Notes: a model not told the origin generated them from the letters alone. Numbered from the stretch's first letter, positions 1 to 8,712 are shown. The stretch is 64,000 nt of DNA from a bacterium (GCA_023144005.1 JAGLGN010000032.1:1-64000), one strand, 5' to 3'. Numbers and translations are program-made.

Positions 1-80
1 AGAGCTTCAGCCCGAAGGGAATATCATCTTTGATCAATTCCTTCCTCCATCTTCGCTCACGGACCACAGAGGGTACGCTA

Positions 81-150
81 CGCTCATTGTTCGTTGGACT
101 TGCCTCAAATCTAAATATTCCATTGGCATGTATTTATGGATCAGAGCACC
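81..150. repeat. Diverged copy of an inverted-repeat element (right half)
   Basis: This stretch aligns with 47901-47971, the right half of a 144-bp inverted-repeat element. The block around CTCATTGTTCGTTGGACTTG matches CTCAATGTTCGTTGAAATTG there, and the end TTTATGGATCAGAGCACC matches TTTATGAATCAGGACACT (14 of 18). The distance between the two blocks is 50 nt here and 51 nt there, which argues for one common element. I could not find a matching left arm before position 81. The rest of 1-403 has no convincing gene. Confidence 0.5.
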
Positions 151-403
151 CTAACAAAGACGGATCAAAACTCCATCAAATAATATATTTATTTTCTTTT
201 TGAACATCATGGAATGATGTGAGAAAAGCATATGCTAATAATGAAAAGATGTATTTCCGATCCCCGATATGATTGCGGTAAACCTCGCGGGAATGACAAA
301 AAGAAAGTAAATGGCATTGTATATATGAACTTAATCATATTCAGTTCTGATCATGGAATAGAGGTAAAATCTATCAACTAAACCGGAGAAGAACCAATAA
401 TGT

Positions 404-895
404 TCACTGTGAAGGGATATGTGTATCTTTGATATGACCGATGATCTGAAGCGCTGAGCTCTTCACCTGTGGAGAAAGTCCTTCACCGAGTTCGATCGAT
501 CTTATCTGAATGCCCAGATACATTACCCGGGTATTTATCTCCGAACTGATCAATCGGGCAATGACCTTGACCGGGATCATATGCGTGGAAAGAGTGGTCT
601 CGGGGATATGGTCCTCGTCCACCAGAAGAAGATCGCCGGGAGATCCTCCGAAATTGGCGGCATCAATAAAGACCACTTTTTCGGGCGAAAGATCTATGAC
701 CTTATCCACGATATTTTCCGGCCATTGCGCGGCATTCATGATAATGGGATTACCTTCGGGACACGACACTTTTTCAAAAATGAATGGGCCGACGCCGTCG
801 TCGGAACGCATATCATTTCCGATCGTGACCAGCACGCTGAGCCCCTCTACGGGACTCAGCGCTTTTTTGATCTTATCTGTTAATGTATTTGACAT
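404..895 (-). CDS. [NiFe]-hydrogenase maturation protease (HyaD/HycI family), for HydA
   Basis: Endopeptidase that removes the short C-terminal tail of a [NiFe]-hydrogenase large subunit after nickel is inserted. The protein (163 aa) shows the family pattern: a glycine-rich N-terminal IGNDMRSDDGVGPF with the acidic nickel-sensing residue, a central FIDAANFGGSPGD, and STHMIP with the conserved histidine. I chose the ATG at 895. It overlaps the end of hydA by 23 bp, and the upstream in-frame start at 931 would add a poor N-terminus inside hydA. As last gene of the hydBGDA unit it probably processes HydA, whose C-terminus carries the cleavable tail. A second paralogue (5124-5588) serves the membrane hydrogenase. 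The pairing is inferred from position only. Confidence 0.9.
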   Translation of the reverse strand: MSNTLTDKIKKALSPVEGLSVLVTIGNDMRSDDGVGPFIFEKVSCPEGNPIIMNAAQWPENIVDKVIDLSPEKVVFIDAANFGGSPGDLLLVDEDHIPETTLSTHMIPVKVIARLISSEINTRVMYLGIQIRSIELGEGLSPQVKSSALQIIGHIKDTHIPSQ

Positions 896-2198
896 CAAGA
901 AAGTGTGCAGAACATGATATACACGGGTCATACGCCCTGACGAGCATTTCCATAAGAAGCGTCATTTCCTCTTCCGACCTATCCATCTGCTCGGGAACCA
1001 GCTTTTTCATGTCATGCTCAATGTTGTTAACATTCTGATTGGTAGGGATGATGCAGTTGGCATTAACGATCTTGCCTTTATCATCAACTTCATAGTGGTG
1101 GAAGAGAATACCTCTGGGAACCTCTACCGCGGCATAGCCTTCGCCCGCCTTGACCTCAATATTATTGGTTTCGTTCAGGCCGACAACGATCTGCTCACTA
1201 TAATTGACCCCTCTGTCTCTTAATTCTTTAAGTATCCTGATGGATTCTTCAAGCGCATGTACACATTCCACCAGTTGAGCCGCTGTGTTTAAAAAAGGAT
1301 TGTAACACATCGGTTTCAGCCCGATGGCCTCGGCTACAGCCTTGGCTTTCGGGTGAAGCTTGTCATAATTAAGATTGAGACGGGCAAGAGCGCCTACCAT
1401 ATATGACTCTCTTTTATGCTTCGCGAATTTAGCGGAGGAATGCGGCACTATGAACTCATTTGTAACTTTCCTATATTCATTTTTAGGGTATCTGAAATTG
1501 TCGGTACTGCCGATATCACCCATCAGGAAAGGATATTCACCGTCATCGCTTACAAGCCCTACAAATTCCATCTCCCTTTCGAATTGGGGGAATTTGAGTG
1601 TAGCCGCAAGCTCAACAGTTGCGTCCATATCCGCTCTCATATCATACAAGAAAGTCAATTGGTCGGTGATGTCCTTTACGCTCGGAAGTTTTGTAAAACC
1701 TCCTATAATGGCGGATATCGGATGCACATGCCTTCCTACAAGGATATCACACACATCATTACAGGTTTTCTTCATTCTTAAAGCTCTTCTCACCACTTTA
1801 TTGTGCGTAGAAATAAGCGGAACAAAGCTCTTCACTCCAAGAAGGTCGGGAGCTACAAGAAGGTAGATATGAAGAAGATGACTGTCAAGCGTTTCATAAT
1901 GCAGAAGAAGCTTTCTGAGTTCAATGGTCTGCTTGGAGGGAGTGAACCCTATAGCGTTTTCGGCGGCCTGTATCGATGCGAGAGTATGCCCGCAAGAACA
2001 AATTCCGCATATGCGTGAAGTGATATGCTGGGCTTCAAATATAGACCTGCCCCGCAGCATTCCTTCAAAGAGCCTTGGTGCTTCAACAATGTGAAGTTCA
2101 GCCTTTTCAAGCTTGTTGTCCCTTACGTTGACAACGATATTTCCGTGTCCTTCCACTCGTGTAAGGTATTCAACTTTTATATCGTAGTTCTTACTCAT
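873..2198 (-). CDS. hydA: Group 3b-type [NiFe]-hydrogenase large (alpha) subunit
   Basis: Catalytic subunit of a soluble bidirectional NAD(P)-linked hydrogenase (441 aa). Both nickel-binding motifs are intact: RICGIC at about residues 62-67 and DPCISCSAH near the C-terminus, followed by a 9-residue tail that a maturation protease should cut after the histidine. I chose the start at 2198 because AAGGAG lies 7 nt upstream; the more upstream ATGs are too close to it. The gene overlaps hydD by 8 bp. The order B-G-D-A plus protease matches the sulfhydrogenase-type (group 3b) operons known from Pyrococcus and many bacteria. Assignment to 3b rather than F420-linked 3a or Mvh-type 3c rests on the HydB and HydG partners. 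Confidence 0.93.
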   Translation of the reverse strand: MSKNYDIKVEYLTRVEGHGNIVVNVRDNKLEKAELHIVEAPRLFEGMLRGRSIFEAQHITSRICGICSCGHTLASIQAAENAIGFTPSKQTIELRKLLLHYETLDSHLLHIYLLVAPDLLGVKSFVPLISTHNKVVRRALRMKKTCNDVCDILVGRHVHPISAIIGGFTKLPSVKDITDQLTFLYDMRADMDATVELAATLKFPQFEREMEFVGLVSDDGEYPFLMGDIGSTDNFRYPKNEYRKVTNEFIVPHSSAKFAKHKRESYMVGALARLNLNYDKLHPKAKAVAEAIGLKPMCYNPFLNTAAQLVECVHALEESIRILKELRDRGVNYSEQIVVGLNETNNIEVKAGEGYAAVEVPRGILFHHYEVDDKGKIVNANCIIPTNQNVNNIEHDMKKLVPEQMDRSEEEMTLLMEMLVRAYDPCISCSAHFLDVKYINR

Positions 2199-2943
2199 TT
2201 TCATTCTCCTTGACATCTTTGGCTTTATTGTACATATTGAATTTATTAGTCACCCACTCAAGAGGAATATCGTGCTTTTTCAATATCTCGATCTGACCTG
2301 TTTTCGCGGGGTCGTCAAGCATACCACGGCAGCCGTAGCATATATTGCCGTTATTGACACACCAGCTGTTGCAGCCGGCGCGAGTAACAGGGCCCATGCA
2401 TGTAAGCCCCCTATCGAACAAACATTCATTCTCATTGAGCTTACACTCGGTACATACGGACTTCTCAGGGGCTTTATAAGGAAGTCCCATAAGTGCATGT
2501 TTCAAGACGGTTACGAATTCGGGAACATACATCGGGCATCCGTGAACATAGTAATCAACCTTTACGACCTGATCGACCGCCATGGTCGGAACGGAATCGA
2601 AGTATTTTTCATCTTCTCCGTAAACATATTTCTTGATCTCCGGAAGCTCAAAATTATTCTTCATTCCGTTAACACCGCCGATAGACGCGCAGGCACCTAT
2701 GGTAATAAGTACTTTTGCTATGGATCTGATCTCTTTTATCCTCTCGATCGCATGTTTCGTTGTAATGCTTCCTTCGATAACGGCAACATCATAATCACCG
2801 CCGCTTTTTTCAGACATGACTTCCCGGAATTCGACAACATCGATCTTATCAAGGACATCAAGAAGGGCCTCGCCGATATTGGCGATCTGCAGCTGGCATC
2901 CTTCACAACAGGCAAAATCAAAAAAGGCTACTTTCGCTTTCAT
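2191..2943 (-). CDS. hydD: Group 3b-type [NiFe]-hydrogenase small (delta) subunit
   Basis: Electron-transfer subunit (250 aa) carrying the Fe-S clusters next to the NiFe site. The proximal-cluster cysteines are visible in ACCEGCQLQI near the N-terminus, in GACASIGG and in HGCPMYVPE. A cysteine-rich C-terminal half (CTECKLNENEC and the stretch ending in CYGCRG) supplies the other clusters. No Tat signal is present, so the enzyme is cytoplasmic. It sits between hydG and hydA, separated from hydG by 1 bp and overlapping hydA, which implies translational coupling. Confidence 0.93.
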   Translation of the reverse strand: MKAKVAFFDFACCEGCQLQIANIGEALLDVLDKIDVVEFREVMSEKSGGDYDVAVIEGSITTKHAIERIKEIRSIAKVLITIGACASIGGVNGMKNNFELPEIKKYVYGEDEKYFDSVPTMAVDQVVKVDYYVHGCPMYVPEFVTVLKHALMGLPYKAPEKSVCTECKLNENECLFDRGLTCMGPVTRAGCNSWCVNNGNICYGCRGMLDDPAKTGQIEILKKHDIPLEWVTNKFNMYNKAKDVKENENE

Positions 2944-2944
2944 A

Positions 2945-3781
2945 TTACAGGGCCTCTATATTATTCTTCACTTTTGTATAGCAGAATACCGGACCGTCCT
3001 TACAGCAGTAACTGTCGCCGATCTGGCAGTGACCGCATACACCGACACCGCATTTCATATGTCTTTCAAGCGACATATAGATCTGGCTTTCGGGAATGTT
3101 TTTCGCCAAGAGCTCGTTAATGACGAATTTATACATTACCGGAGGGCCCACAACAATGGCAAATGTTCTTTTCGAATCAAGCGTCACCCCGGGAATTAGA
3201 GAGGTGATCATGCCGACATTGCCGCGCCAATCCGGAGCCGCGCTGTCCACTGTTACGCTGAAATTGACATCCAGTCTTTCCTCCCAATGGGAAAGCTCCT
3301 CGTGAAAAAGCATTTCGGTCGGTGATTTGCAGCCAAGAAGGATGCTTACCTTACCAAAATTTCGCCTATTATCATTAACATAATTGATCAGGGATCTGAG
3401 AGGAACAATGCCAAGGCCGCCGGCAACGAACATAAGGTCATTTCCTTCAAGCAGCCTTATCGGGAATCCGTTCCCTAAAGGCCCTCTGATCCCAACGGTA
3501 TCCCCCGCTTCCATTTTATGAAGCGCCCCGGTTAATTTGCCCACATTCCGGACAACCAGTTCAAAATATCCCCTTTGTGTCGGGGATGAAGATATGGAGA
3601 TCGGAGCGTCGCCGATGCCGGGGATCGATACCATGACAAATTGGCCGGGATCATGATCCAGAAGGTCGCCACCGTGCAATGCGATCTTGAAACTCTTTTC
3701 AAATTCGGTCATCTGTTTGACATCAAGTATTTTTCCCTGCTTAATATCATAAGGAGATTTTCTTATTTCTCTTTTATCCAT
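2945..3781 (-). CDS. hydG: Hydrogenase FAD/NAD(P)-binding (gamma) subunit
   Basis: Flavoprotein of the ferredoxin-NADP reductase / dihydroorotate dehydrogenase PyrK type (278 aa). It should exchange electrons between NAD(P)H and the Fe-S chain of the hydrogenase. An N-terminal FAD-binding barrel contains the RGPLGNGFP stretch. A nucleotide-binding domain follows with FVAGGLGIVPLRSL, and a C-terminal [2Fe-2S] site is formed by CGVGVCGHCQIGDSYC. The start at 3781 follows AAGGGG by a normal spacing and overlaps hydB by 8 bp. A paralogue lies at 15246-16055 in the membrane hydrogenase operon. Confidence 0.9.
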   Translation of the reverse strand: MDKREIRKSPYDIKQGKILDVKQMTEFEKSFKIALHGGDLLDHDPGQFVMVSIPGIGDAPISISSSPTQRGYFELVVRNVGKLTGALHKMEAGDTVGIRGPLGNGFPIRLLEGNDLMFVAGGLGIVPLRSLINYVNDNRRNFGKVSILLGCKSPTEMLFHEELSHWEERLDVNFSVTVDSAAPDWRGNVGMITSLIPGVTLDSKRTFAIVVGPPVMYKFVINELLAKNIPESQIYMSLERHMKCGVGVCGHCQIGDSYCCKDGPVFCYTKVKNNIEAL

Positions 3782-4823
3782 TTTCATTCCCCTTTTTTTC
3801 TTCGATCAAGGCATTGATCGTTTCTTTCAAATCGATTCCGGCAACACAGGCTCGGGTACATCTGCCGCAACCGGTACAGAAGTATCTTCTGAACTTAGAT
3901 ACGGGATAATTAAATTTTCTGTTGAGACGATGTCTCTGACGTTCTCCCCTGTCCTCTCTGAAGTTCTCACCGCCGGCTACCTCTGCAAAAGAGCCGTTCT
4001 GACATGAATCCCATACCCTTGTCCGTGTACCGGTATTCAGATCAAGGTTGATATCATCTATAATATCGAAACAATAACATGTGGGACAGACATTTGTGCA
4101 ATTCCCACAGGAGACACATTTTTCTCCGATCTCATCCCAGACCTTACTTTTCATTGCATTTACAAAAAGAGGCTTCAATTCGGCATAAGGTATGTCCACC
4201 TCATTCTTGAATACATTTCGCTTTCTTTCTTTCAAAAGTCTTAATTCGCTTACATCCCTTTTATCTGCTTTTGTACATAATCCGGTTTTATTGATAAGTT
4301 TTTCCCCGTGATATGTATTCACATGAATGATAAAGCGGTCGTCGATCTCGGTGAAGAAGAGGTCATATCCACCATTTGGATTCTGATTGTCCATTAATGC
4401 GCAGCTTGCGTTCTCATCACAGTAATTGCTGCATTCCAATCCGATGATCAATATTCTGTTCTTCCGAAGGATGTAATTAAAATCCTTAGGATTTTCAGAA
4501 AAAATGATGTCCAGGCACTGAATTCCGAAAAGGTCACATGTATGAACACCGAAGAGAACTATTTCTTCCGAATACAGAGTAGGGGTCCACTCCTTTTTTC
4601 TCTTATCGTATTCTATAATTGTCTCCTTCTGAGGAAGGAAATACTTTTTCGGAGGAAGAATTGTAGATGTATAATCCAAATCGATCCTCGCCCCGGAAGT
4701 AACCTCCTCAAAGGCAAAGCTTTTAACTCCTTTCCTGACTGGAGCAACTACTTTCTTGGTCCTGGCGATCTGCATGACAAAATCATTCAGATCCTCCTTT
4801 TTTAGAATTACTAAGTTTTCCAT
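3774..4823 (-). CDS. hydB: Hydrogenase 4Fe-4S (beta) subunit
   Basis: Iron-sulfur subunit (349 aa) related to anaerobic sulfite reductase subunit A and sulfhydrogenase HydB. It links the flavin subunit HydG to HydD. Two C-terminal [4Fe-4S] motifs are visible: CVSCGNCTNVCPTC and CTGCGRCTRACVAGID. The N-terminal two thirds contain scattered extra cysteines but no other recognisable motif. It is the first large gene of the hydBGDA unit. A sigma70-type promoter lies about 200 bp upstream (5024-5052), leaving a long leader that holds one or two tiny open frames. A paralogue opens the membrane-hydrogenase operon at 17032. Confidence 0.9.
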   Translation of the reverse strand: MENLVILKKEDLNDFVMQIARTKKVVAPVRKGVKSFAFEEVTSGARIDLDYTSTILPPKKYFLPQKETIIEYDKRKKEWTPTLYSEEIVLFGVHTCDLFGIQCLDIIFSENPKDFNYILRKNRILIIGLECSNYCDENASCALMDNQNPNGGYDLFFTEIDDRFIIHVNTYHGEKLINKTGLCTKADKRDVSELRLLKERKRNVFKNEVDIPYAELKPLFVNAMKSKVWDEIGEKCVSCGNCTNVCPTCYCFDIIDDINLDLNTGTRTRVWDSCQNGSFAEVAGGENFREDRGERQRHRLNRKFNYPVSKFRRYFCTGCGRCTRACVAGIDLKETINALIEEKKGNENG

Positions 4824-4939
4824 ATACTCTCCATTTTAATCTTATTATTTCTAAGTCCGCATATCGTCAGACAGCGCTCTAAATGCCGGCAGACCCGCAA
4901 TACTGGGAATTCAACCTCTGTATTATTTATTTTTGTAAT

Positions 4940-5008
4940 TTAAAAAACATAGGATAAAGTGAATAGGATAAAAAAGATAACCGGCACAGGGTCTTTTTCA
5001 TATTCCAT
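4940..5008 (-). CDS. Possible leader peptide / tiny membrane peptide upstream of hydB
   Basis: Between the hydB promoter and hydB there is a 22-codon frame starting with ATG at 5008 and encoding an acidic head (MEYEKDPVP) followed by a hydrophobic run (VIFFILFTLSYVF). A second start 7 nt downstream, in another frame, opens a 24-codon basic frame (MKKTLCRLSF...) with AGGATGG at good spacing. Only one could be real, and either could be chance. The position as first frame after a strong promoter is the main support. Confidence 0.25.
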   Translation of the reverse strand: MEYEKDPVPVIFFILFTLSYVF

Positions 5009-5023
5009 CCTAAAATATTAGTA

Positions 5024-5052
5024 ATTATAATTTATTTTTGTCGTATTTTCAA
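5024..5052 (-). promoter_or_regulatory. Sigma70-type promoter of the hydBGDA operon
   Basis: On the minus strand TTGAAA (5052-5047), a 17-bp spacer and TATAAT (5029-5024). The predicted transcription start is near 5017, giving a leader of nearly 200 nt before hydB. It lies just downstream of the terminator-like hairpin that closes the preceding operon. Confidence 0.75.
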
Positions 5053-5091
5053 TAGATAAAACGAATAATTGTGAAAAAATTCTCTAACTCG

Positions 5092-5124
5092 GTGTACTGT
5101 CTCATAAATATGATGACAGTACAC
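5092..5124 (-). terminator. Strong hairpin closing the membrane-hydrogenase operon
   Basis: Perfect 10-bp arms GTGTACTGTC/GACAGTACAC, extended on the minus strand by an inner TCAT/ATGA stem after one bulged A, with a 4-nt loop. The first base overlaps the stop codon of the maturation protease gene. A run of six T follows about 12 nt downstream in the minus direction. This is farther than in a classical intrinsic terminator, so it may also act as an mRNA-stabilising stem. Confidence 0.6.
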
Positions 5125-5588
5125 TAGATACTTCCTAATATATCTAAGATCCGATCCCCTGCTTCGCGTATACTTTCACCCATTTCAGAGCCAAGTGCGA
5201 TATTCTCCGGCTGTATGCCCAGAAGGATCAATTCCTTCTCTGAACCGATAAAAAATTGCTTGATCTTTCCTAAACTCAGCGTATGTGTTGAGAAGCCCTG
5301 CTCTTTCAGATCCTCGAGCGGGATAATAGCCGCGTCTCCGGGGTTTCCCTTGAAATCCACAGCATCGATCAATAATATGACTTTCTCTTTCCTGCCGAGG
5401 ATCTTAAAGATATAGTTCTCAATGGCCATGCCGGCATCAATGAATTTATCGGGAAATCTTTCTAGTCCTTTTCTGGCTATATATATGCCGATGGCATCGT
5501 CACCGCGCAACTCATTTCCTATGCCTACCGCGAGAAGATCTTCACTGGAATATTTCTGAAGTTCTTGCGCAACCTCAGAGGGAATCAT
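5124..5588 (-). CDS. [NiFe]-hydrogenase maturation protease, for the membrane hydrogenase
   Basis: Second HycI/HyaD-family endopeptidase (154 aa). Motifs: VGIGNELRGDDAIGIY at the N-terminus with the conserved acidic residue, LIDAVDFKGNPGD in the centre, and FSTHTLSL with the conserved histidine. It is the last gene of the membrane-bound hydrogenase operon and overlaps the ferredoxin gene by 14 bp. It probably removes the roughly 32-residue tail after DPCYCCTER of the large subunit at 11788-13473. Having a dedicated protease in each operon fits the known specificity of this family. Confidence 0.9.
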   Translation of the reverse strand: MIPSEVAQELQKYSSEDLLAVGIGNELRGDDAIGIYIARKGLERFPDKFIDAGMAIENYIFKILGRKEKVILLIDAVDFKGNPGDAAIIPLEDLKEQGFSTHTLSLGKIKQFFIGSEKELILLGIQPENIALGSEMGESIREAGDRILDILGSI

Positions 5589-6171
5589 ACAGTGATATAC
5601 GGTGGCGGCACTTAGGACAGAGCACTACAAACATATCATCTCTTTTGTCAAAAGTAATGCTTCTGCTCGCATCATCGACTATGCCTAATTTCTTCAATTT
5701 CTCATTAAGCAGGCCAAGGTTCGCCGGCTGTTTTTCACCGAGTGAGTCAAGCATCCACAAGATATGATCGCGGGTAGACAGTATCTCTCCACACTCCTCA
5801 CAAACAACAAGTTCAAATTCCTTCGCTGTGTGAAGATCATCCCTTGAAAATACCGCGAGTTCAAATTCCGGCACCATCTTGACGCCATCCTTTGTTGTGC
5901 ATACCCTTTCACATTCGCCGCACATGATACAATGATCTAAATGCCATATGACCTGTCTCTTTTTGCCTTCCGCGTCATTTATTTCTTCGATCGCCTCAGA
6001 AGGACACCAATTTACACAGCCGCCGCAGCCGATACAACTGTCCTGCGGTTCTGGCTTCCCTTTAAAGCGGGGATGTATCGTAGCGGGCTTAAACGGGTAT
6101 CTCGTTGTTGCGGGACGGCTGAAAAGGGACTTAACAGCTTCTCTCAACTCTCTTAGTTTTGGCAGCCACAT
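5575..6171 (-). CDS. Membrane hydrogenase ferredoxin subunit (MbhN/NuoI-like) with C-terminal zinc ribbon
   Basis: Peripheral electron-input subunit (198 aa). An N-terminal amphipathic stretch with LFSRPATTRYPFKP resembles the membrane-docking segment of NuoI-type proteins. Two [4Fe-4S] motifs follow: CIGCGGCVNWCP and CIMCGECERVC. The C-terminal half carries two CxxC pairs (CEECGE and CPKCRH) that look like a zinc ribbon, as in some HycF/MbhN relatives. The start at 6171 has GGAGAG upstream and overlaps mnhG; a longer reading from 6210 would lie inside mnhG. It should accept electrons from ferredoxin and pass them to the NuoB-like small subunit. Confidence 0.88.
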   Translation of the reverse strand: MWLPKLRELREAVKSLFSRPATTRYPFKPATIHPRFKGKPEPQDSCIGCGGCVNWCPSEAIEEINDAEGKKRQVIWHLDHCIMCGECERVCTTKDGVKMVPEFELAVFSRDDLHTAKEFELVVCEECGEILSTRDHILWMLDSLGEKQPANLGLLNEKLKKLGIVDDASRSITFDKRDDMFVVLCPKCRHRISLYDSL

Positions 6172-6172
6172 A

Positions 6173-6505
6173 CTATTTACTCTCCTTATCCTTGTACTTG
6201 TCGCAAACACTTTTCTTCCAGAGCTTCACTCCGGATTTGTATGCTCCCCGCGCAAGCGCGTGGGCGCCTGTCGGCGAGGTTACAAGAATAAATACCATAC
6301 ATATCAGCGCCTTGACACCAAGCGGGTTGAACCCTACTATGACGACAACGCCGATTAAAACAAAGCAGATCCCCAGGGTAACGCACTTTGTCGCTGCCTG
6401 CAGACGGCAATAAACATCAGGCATACGCAGTAGGCCGATACAGCCGAAGAGATTGAAGAGAACTCCAATACCGATTATTATGTATCCTATTATATTATTC
6501 ATCAA
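6173..6505 (-). CDS. mnhG: Mrp-type antiporter subunit G-like (MbhC-like)
   Basis: Small membrane protein of 110 aa with three predicted helices, matching the MnhG/MrpG family (GIGVLFNLFGCIGLLRMPDVYCRLQAATK is split by helix boundaries; the LRMPDxxxRLQAATK core is typical). In Mbh-type hydrogenases this subunit is part of the sodium/proton antiporter-like module that couples H2 formation to ion transport. It overlaps mnhF by 11 bp and the ferredoxin gene closely follows. Confidence 0.9.
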   Translation of the reverse strand: MMNNIIGYIIIGIGVLFNLFGCIGLLRMPDVYCRLQAATKCVTLGICFVLIGVVVIVGFNPLGVKALICMVFILVTSPTGAHALARGAYKSGVKLWKKSVCDKYKDKESK

Positions 6506-6758
6506 AACTCTTCCCCTCCAGATGCTTCGCCAGAGCGATAGTGCCCAAAAAGGAGATCAGGGCCCACGCGATGGCGATATTCATATAAAAGTCCTTCCCT
6601 GTTTCAACGGCGATCAAGGCGGTAAATCCCACCACGACTATCCCGAGAATATCAATAGCGACAACCCTGTCAGGAACAGTCGGGCCTCTCGCTATACGAT
6701 AAAGGCAAAGAAAGCAGCATATCAGCAACACTACAAAGAATAGCAATTCGATGATCAT
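6495..6758 (-). CDS. mnhF: Mrp-type antiporter subunit F-like (MbhB-like)
   Basis: Membrane protein of 87 aa with three helices. The loop YRIARGPTVPDRVVAIDIL is the signature of the MnhF/MrpF family. It overlaps both neighbours (mnhE by 4 bp, mnhG by 11 bp), so translation is coupled. It acts as part of the antiporter-like arm of the membrane hydrogenase. Confidence 0.92.
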   Translation of the reverse strand: MIIELLFFVVLLICCFLCLYRIARGPTVPDRVVAIDILGIVVVGFTALIAVETGKDFYMNIAIAWALISFLGTIALAKHLEGKSFDE

Positions 6759-7240
6759 CCGAACACCTTCATTAAATACTTCTCAAATTTTTCAACAATC
6801 TCTTTGCTTGCAAGATCCACATCATCTGATTTCACATTCAACCAGTGTATATAGATATATTCCCCTTCGATATCCACCGAGAGTGTTCCCGGGGTCAGGG
6901 TTATCGAATTACAGAGAACTGACCTCCCAGACCGTGATTTCAATTTCGTCTTCACCTTCACAATGCCGGGATGTATCGGAAGATCGGGATGCAGGACACG
7001 GTACATGACGTCCAGATTTGCCAGTATCAAATAATATGTGAATACCGGAATATAGACCAGGAACCAGAACAAGCGGTCTATATGCCATAGCCGTTTGTAG
7101 TTCTCAACAAATTCCTTTCCGAAGAGCAGCGCTACTATCAAAGCAACAAAAAACCCAAGTATCAATGTCTGCAGATCAAGAGGCAGCACCAGAAGGATCC
7201 AGATAATATACGAAATAAAAAAGAGTGTAAACCTTTTCAT
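6755..7240 (-). CDS. mnhE: Mrp-type antiporter subunit E-like (MbhA-like)
   Basis: Protein of 161 aa with N-terminal hydrophobic helices and a C-terminal soluble part, the layout of MnhE/MrpE. The segment ending in LCNSITLTPGTLSVDIEG is the most conserved part of this family, and IYIHWLNV follows. Order E-F-G is the standard Mrp order. ATGA overlap with the upstream mnhD-like gene. Confidence 0.92.
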   Translation of the reverse strand: MKRFTLFFISYIIWILLVLPLDLQTLILGFFVALIVALLFGKEFVENYKRLWHIDRLFWFLVYIPVFTYYLILANLDVMYRVLHPDLPIHPGIVKVKTKLKSRSGRSVLCNSITLTPGTLSVDIEGEYIYIHWLNVKSDDVDLASKEIVEKFEKYLMKVFG

Positions 7241-8712
7241 TTTATCACCAGCGCCTTATATGTATCGGCATTTAAAATCACTTCAACGGCTGGAGTCAAT
7301 ACCGCATCTCGTAATTGAGGGATCAGCAGGAAAGAGGTGGCTAAACATAAGATCGCCAGGATTATCATACTGACAGACATGAAAAATGGTGATTCCTTGA
7401 TACTCTTATAACTCTCCTTCAATGACCCGAAAAACGCATATCTTTGCATCTTCATGTAATAGGCAAGGGTAAAAATGCTTCCAGCGATCGCCCAGAACGC
7501 AAAGATCGTATGCCCCGACTGAATACATGCGATAATTATCAGAAGTTTTGAGAAAAACCCGTTGAAAGGAGGCATTCCCGATATACTGAGCGAGGCGATC
7601 AGAGACGTTCCTCCGGTTATCGGCATTACTTTGTTCAGCCCACCCATTTCATCAAGATTTCTGGTGCCAAGCCTGTGATAGACCGAACCCGAATTCATAA
7701 AGAGCAGGGATTTAAAGACCGAATGGTTCACCAAGTGGAACAAAGCCGCAAGAATACCGAGTTTCGTTCCCAAGCCGATACCGAGAATAATGTACCCGAT
7801 CTGGGATATTGAACTATAAGCGAGCAGCCTTTTCATATCCATCTGTCCAAGAGCCAGTAACCCTCCCACCATAATGGAGATTAGCCCCATGTAAGCGAGC
7901 ATATTTCCCCCGTTGAATCCGAAAATATTGTACATCACACGGATCATCGCATATAGTCCAAGCGTTTTGATCACGACGCCGCTGAGCATTGCGGATATCG
8001 GTGCAGGGGCAGCCGGATGGGCATCCGGTAGCCAGGCATGGAACGGTATGATCGCCGCCTTTACCGAAAATGCGGCAATAAATAGAAAGAGCGTGAACTT
8101 CAAGAGAATATTGAATTCCGAATTTGCGATCGCTTCACTGATATAGGCCATATTCAATACACCGAACTGTGAATATAAAAGGGCTATCGCAAGAAGTATG
8201 AAAGTGGACGCGATCCCGCCCATGACCATATACTTGAACGATGCTTCCAGCTCGTCAGCTTCCGTTCCGAAACCGACCAGAGCATATGACGCTATTGACG
8301 CGATCTCAATAAAAACGAAGAGGTTGAAAAAGTCTCCAGATAGAAGCACTCCGTTCATTCCCGCAAGCATCAGCAGAAAGAGCGCGTAATAATAATTATT
8401 AGCGGTGTAACGCCTCATATAATTAATCGAGAACAATGTAGCTGTAAAAGCTATCAGGTTCACTATGGACAGCATCAATCCGCTGAGACCGTCAAGAACC
8501 AGATTTATTCCCAGTGGAGGAACCCATTTTCCGATCACATACATTCCCGATTTATTAAACATGAATATCGTCATAATAAAAAGTGCCAATGTGATCACAT
8601 TTGCAAGGATCTCGCTGATGACACGAACCTTATTCCTGGTCAGCACATTTAAGAACACGACCAGAAACGCGCCGGCAAGCGGTATTAATACAAAATACGG
8701 TAGAGTATTCAT
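7237..8712 (-). CDS. mnhD: Proton/sodium-pumping antiporter-like subunit (MnhD/MbhH-like)
   Basis: Polytopic membrane protein (491 aa, about 14 helices) of the NuoL/M/N-MrpA/D family. Family residues are visible around FSVKAAIIPFHAWLPDAHPA, with the conserved lysine of the discontinuous helix, and in LLAYSSISQIGYI. It should form one ion channel of the hydrogenase membrane arm. It lies between the MnhC-like and MnhE-like genes with 4-bp overlaps on both sides, the order found in Mrp operons and in Mbh. Confidence 0.93.
   Translation of the reverse strand: MNTLPYFVLIPLAGAFLVVFLNVLTRNKVRVISEILANVITLALFIMTIFMFNKSGMYVIGKWVPPLGINLVLDGLSGLMLSIVNLIAFTATLFSINYMRRYTANNYYYALFLLMLAGMNGVLLSGDFFNLFVFIEIASIASYALVGFGTEADELEASFKYMVMGGIASTFILLAIALLYSQFGVLNMAYISEAIANSEFNILLKFTLFLFIAAFSVKAAIIPFHAWLPDAHPAAPAPISAMLSGVVIKTLGLYAMIRVMYNIFGFNGGNMLAYMGLISIMVGGLLALGQMDMKRLLAYSSISQIGYIILGIGLGTKLGILAALFHLVNHSVFKSLLFMNSGSVYHRLGTRNLDEMGGLNKVMPITGGTSLIASLSISGMPPFNGFFSKLLIIIACIQSGHTIFAFWAIAGSIFTLAYYMKMQRYAFFGSLKESYKSIKESPFFMSVSMIILAILCLATSFLLIPQLRDAVLTPAVEVILNADTYKALVIK

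Noticed and set aside
204-220. Hairpin ACATCAT-GGA-ATGATGT as terminator of the hydBGDA operon
   Set aside because: In the minus direction it is followed by A-rich rather than T-rich sequence, so it does not look like an intrinsic terminator.
2272-3120. Long open frame (282 codons) on the plus strand opposite hydD/hydG
   Set aside because: Antisense to two well-matched hydrogenase genes; no ribosome-binding site and composition of a shadow frame.
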